Source: an uncultured Prevotellaceae bacterium
GTDB lineage: Bacteria; Bacteroidota; Bacteroidia; Bacteroidales; Muribaculaceae
Reading direction: 5' to 3'
Assembly: GCA_900320245.1 (NCBI GenBank)
Contig: ONRP01000011.1
Coordinates: 1 to 64,000 of the forward strand
DNA length: 64,000 bases
Shown: one piece after another, positions 63,270 through 64,000 of the stretch
Position numbering within the stretch: the first letter of the stretch is position 1
Layout of the letters: each line of letters opens with the position of its first letter
The notes under the pieces: model-generated
Seen by the model: only the letters and a program-made list of their open reading frames with translations
The model's database searches: none
What the model was told of the DNA's origin: nothing
Made by a program: the position numbers and the translations under genes

Positions 63270-63605
63270 ATGAGTGTCGTTGATGAATTAATCCCCAATG
63301 CAAATGATCGAATCATTTGTGTTAAAGTCGGAAAAATCGCACGTGAAAATTTCTATGAGATGGCACGTAAATACTGGACTGTGAGGCTCAACAGAGCAAA
63401 GGAAGCCACACATGTACTCGCTATCGTAAACGGTTGCGTAGAAGCAGTTTTTATACCTCAAGAATGGGTGTTTACTGATAATCCTCAGTACAAGGGACGA
63501 TGCGAGTTTATTGGTGAAGAAGATACTCATTCTGAGTATATAGGAAAGAGTGTCGCCAGTTATTATGGCAAGAGCCAAAACCCTGTAAAGTACATTAATT
63601 TGTAA
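63270..63605 (+). CDS. Small protein of unknown function
   Basis: 111 residues from the ATG at 63270. Compact alpha/beta protein with KIARENFYEMARKYWTVRL and VLAIVNGCVEAVFIPQEWV, ending YYGKSQNPVKYINL. The alternation of AIVNG-type strands with an aromatic-rich end is reminiscent of small domains near restriction enzymes, but no family is recognised. It lies 7 nt after the HNH gene and 5 nt before the methyltransferase gene. Confidence 0.7.
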   Translation: MSVVDELIPNANDRIICVKVGKIARENFYEMARKYWTVRLNRAKEATHVLAIVNGCVEAVFIPQEWVFTDNPQYKGRCEFIGEEDTHSEYIGKSVASYYGKSQNPVKYINL

Positions 63606-63610
63606 AACCA

Positions 63611-64000
63611 ATGGAACCTGAAATGATTAATCACCCATACTTAACGGCAATCAAAAGAACAGACTTATCCGTTCCGACCCGGTATCTTCTTCAACATGAT
63701 TTGTTGAAAGGGCGGATTTTGGACTTCGGTTGTGGGTTCGGATTTGACACAGACGAACTGAAACGTCAAGGCTTCGATATAACAGGTTATGACTATTACT
63801 ACCGTCCCGAGTTTCCTGAGGGTAAGTTCGACACTATAATCTGTAACTATGTACTGAATGTCCTTGAGCCTTATGCCCAGGCAGAAGTGATGATGAATGT
63901 TACTAATTTACTCTCGCCTAAAGGAACAGCCTTTTTTGCGGTTCGTCGAGATTTAGCAGAGGAAGGTTTTAGACTTCATGCTATCCATAAGCAGTACACG
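63611..64000 (+). CDS. Class I SAM-dependent methyltransferase, 3' end outside window
   Basis: 130 residues visible from the ATG at 63611. Motif I ILDFGCGFGFDTDELKRQG, motif II ITGYDYYYRPEFPEGKFDTIICNYVLNVL and a later LLSPKGTAFFAVRRDL. Because the catalytic NPPY/DPPY motif of DNA adenine methyltransferases does not appear where expected, its target may not be DNA. It sits with the HNH and small gene in one operon, suggesting a linked modification or toxin-antitoxin-like role. Confidence 0.85.
   Translation, partial: MEPEMINHPYLTAIKRTDLSVPTRYLLQHDLLKGRILDFGCGFGFDTDELKRQGFDITGYDYYYRPEFPEGKFDTIICNYVLNVLEPYAQAEVMMNVTNLLSPKGTAFFAVRRDLAEEGFRLHAIHKQYT

Overview
The window looks like a chromosome segment from a member of the Bacteroidales (Bacteroidota). 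The evidence is repeated promoters of the TTTG-N20-TAnnTTTG type, few Shine-Dalgarno sequences, Bacteroidota-type secreted proteins, and the gene families present. The family cannot be fixed from sequence alone. Most of it is GC-rich; from about 50 kb onward it is visibly more AT-rich, starting at a tyrosine recombinase, which marks an integrated accessory element whose right end lies beyond the window.

Layout. (1) 1-5.3 kb: the end of a nitroreductase/flavin-reductase fusion, a short-chain dehydrogenase, a secreted transglutaminase-like protein and typA. (2) 5.4-20.4 kb, minus strand: a 15-gene lysine fermentation operon. Read 5' to 3' it runs atoD, kal, kce, kdd, kamA, kamB, kamC, kamD, kamE, atoA, crt, hbd, bcd, etfB, etfA. 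Together these convert lysine through beta-lysine, 3,5-diaminohexanoate, 3-keto-5-aminohexanoate and 3-aminobutyryl-CoA to crotonyl-CoA, then butyryl-CoA, and exchange CoA to release butyrate. No thiolase and no lysine transporter are seen. (3) 20.6-39.1 kb, minus strand: a signalling island with four eukaryotic-type Ser/Thr kinases (one fused to a SUMF1/FGE-like domain), a PP2C phosphatase, two FHA proteins, a secreted caspase-like peptidase, a TonB-like protein, a His-rich protein, a LytTR regulator, and secreted proteins carrying a Cys/His repeat with or without SUMF1-like domains. Two of the SUMF1 genes are a tandem duplication. Their last about 35 codons differ almost only at codon positions 1 and 2, the signature expected of variable regions written by a diversity-generating retroelement (DGR); no reverse transcriptase or template is in the window.

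(4) 39.3-49.9 kb: remnants of an envelope-stress/anti-sigma locus and of a SUMF1 gene joined head to head, then two parallel redox modules. Each module has an AraC regulator divergent from a sugar O-acetyltransferase gene (truncated in the first), followed by flavodoxin, alcohol dehydrogenase, aldo/keto reductase, FMN reductase, hydrolase or cupin genes.

(5) 50.3-64 kb: the accessory element. It carries an integrase, a leader with a 12-codon peptide ORF and two mutually exclusive RNA folds (a likely attenuator), two excisionase-type HTH genes, two promoters with palindromic operators, a PLD-helicase-DUF3427 protein, a Wadjet-like JetABCD (SMC/Toprim) anti-plasmid operon, an HNH nuclease, a small unknown protein and the start of a methyltransferase.
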